DNA from: an uncultured Terriglobus sp.
Lineage (GTDB): Bacteria > Acidobacteriota > Terriglobia > Terriglobales > Acidobacteriaceae
Assembly: GCA_937871605.1 (NCBI GenBank)
Contig: CALMRM010000099.1
Coordinates: forward strand, 9,995-15,931
Reading direction: 5' to 3'
Length of the DNA stretch: 5,937 nucleotides
Part shown: one piece after another, positions 5,375-5,937 of the stretch
Layout of the letters: each line of letters begins with the position of its first letter
Position numbering within the stretch: position 1 is the stretch's first letter
Made by a program: the position numbers and the translations under genes
Notes under the pieces: model-generated
What the model was told of the DNA's origin: nothing
Database searches by the model: none
The model's input: the letters and a program-made list of their open reading frames with translations, nothing else

Positions 5375-5937
5375 ATGTTCTTTCGCTCTGAAAAGCTGCT
5401 CATTCCGCTGGAAAAACCTTCCAGTCCTGACCCAAATGGTGCCGCCGCAATCCAGGAACTGCTGGGCGGTAAGTTCGGCGAAATGTCGACGTTGAATAAC
5501 TACCTGCACCAGTCGTTCGGCTTCAAAGAGAAGAAAAAGCTGAAGCCGTTTTACGACCTGATTGCAGCCATCACCACGGAAGAGCTTGGACACGTGGAGC
5601 TGATCTCAACCGCCATCAACCTGATGCTTGAGGACTCGGTAGCACCAGGCGAGCCGGTGGATGCGCCGCTCAAGTCAGCGGCGGACCTGCGCAACACACA
5701 CCACACCATTGTGGGCGGCGGTGGCCACCAGGTCATGGATTCCATGGGTCACTTCTGGTCGGGCCAGCACGTCTTCTCGTCTGGCAACCTGGTCACCGAC
5801 CTCTTGCACAACTTCTTTCTCGAAACCGGTGCACGCATGCACAAGCATCGCTGCTACCAGATGACCACCAATGAGGCGGCGCGCAATGTCATCGGCTACC
5901 TGATGGTGCGCGGTGGCGTGCACCAGGCGGCGTATGC
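5375..5937 (+). CDS. Manganese catalase (3' end cut by window)
   Basis: The visible 187 residues match the ferritin-like, dimanganese catalase family, which splits hydrogen peroxide into water and oxygen without haem, normally in the cytoplasm; no signal peptide is present. All five residues expected to bind the metal pair can be placed by comparison with the Lactobacillus plantarum enzyme (Glu35, Glu66, His69, Glu148, His181). They are Glu36 in GGKFGEMST, Glu70 and His73 in TTEELGHVE, Glu150 in FFLETGAR, and His183 in RGGVHQ. The spacing agrees to within a few residues. The family is usually about 260-300 residues, so roughly a third is missing beyond the window. Start at ATG 5375 with a GAAAGG ribosome-binding site. 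It is divergent from the phosphatase, and no regulator of oxidative stress response is visible nearby. The identification is strong. Confidence 0.93.
   Translation, partial: MFFRSEKLLIPLEKPSSPDPNGAAAIQELLGGKFGEMSTLNNYLHQSFGFKEKKKLKPFYDLIAAITTEELGHVELISTAINLMLEDSVAPGEPVDAPLKSAADLRNTHHTIVGGGGHQVMDSMGHFWSGQHVFSSGNLVTDLLHNFFLETGARMHKHRCYQMTTNEAARNVIGYLMVRGGVHQAAY

Noticed and set aside
5126..5593. 155-codon minus-strand frame across the phosphatase/catalase gap
   Set aside because: It overlaps the metal-ligand region of the catalase in antisense and has no recognisable feature.

Overview
The window looks like chromosome from an acidobacterium, most likely Terriglobia (the Terriglobus/Granulicella/Edaphobacter kind). 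The DNA is GC-rich. It pairs an acidobacterial-type VWFA-related secreted protein with a SpoIVB-like S55 peptidase, a PEP-CTERM protein and a manganese catalase, and nearly all the products carry signal peptides. This placement rests on recalled family resemblance, not on a search.

Layout. Bases 1-1693 (minus, 3' end off the window) encode an exported S55-type serine peptidase. It has no stop in 564 codons. A 91-bp divergent gap (1694-1784) separates it from a plus-strand gene (1785-2945) for a secreted VWFA-related protein with a degenerate metal site. That gene's TAG stop abuts the TAG stop of a convergent PEP-CTERM protein gene (2946-3575, minus) with no base between them. Upstream of the PEP-CTERM gene, on the same strand and 39 bp away, lies a secreted histidine phosphatase of the MINPP/phytase type (3615-5153, minus), so these two are probably co-transcribed. 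A second divergent gap (5154-5374) leads to a manganese catalase on the plus strand (5375 to the window end, C-terminus missing).

How the genes relate. Four of the five products are predicted to leave the cytoplasm: peptidase, VWFA protein, PEP-CTERM protein and phosphatase. The phosphatase probably releases phosphate from inositol phosphates outside the cell. The PEP-CTERM protein is probably sorted by an exosortase encoded elsewhere. The catalase is a cytoplasmic peroxide-detoxifying enzyme with no evident functional link to the rest. I see no defence system, mobile element, CRISPR array or RNA gene.

The most unusual non-coding signal is at the start of the peptidase gene. A 16-nt stretch containing the ribosome-binding site and ATG has its two halves perfectly complementary to two separate 9-nt upstream segments. 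A second, weaker one is a set of GTGNA elements at exact 11-bp period in the phosphatase/catalase gap. Among the proteins, the peptidase carries its Ser motif before its His motif, opposite to SpoIVB, and the VWFA domain has lost its MIDAS residues.
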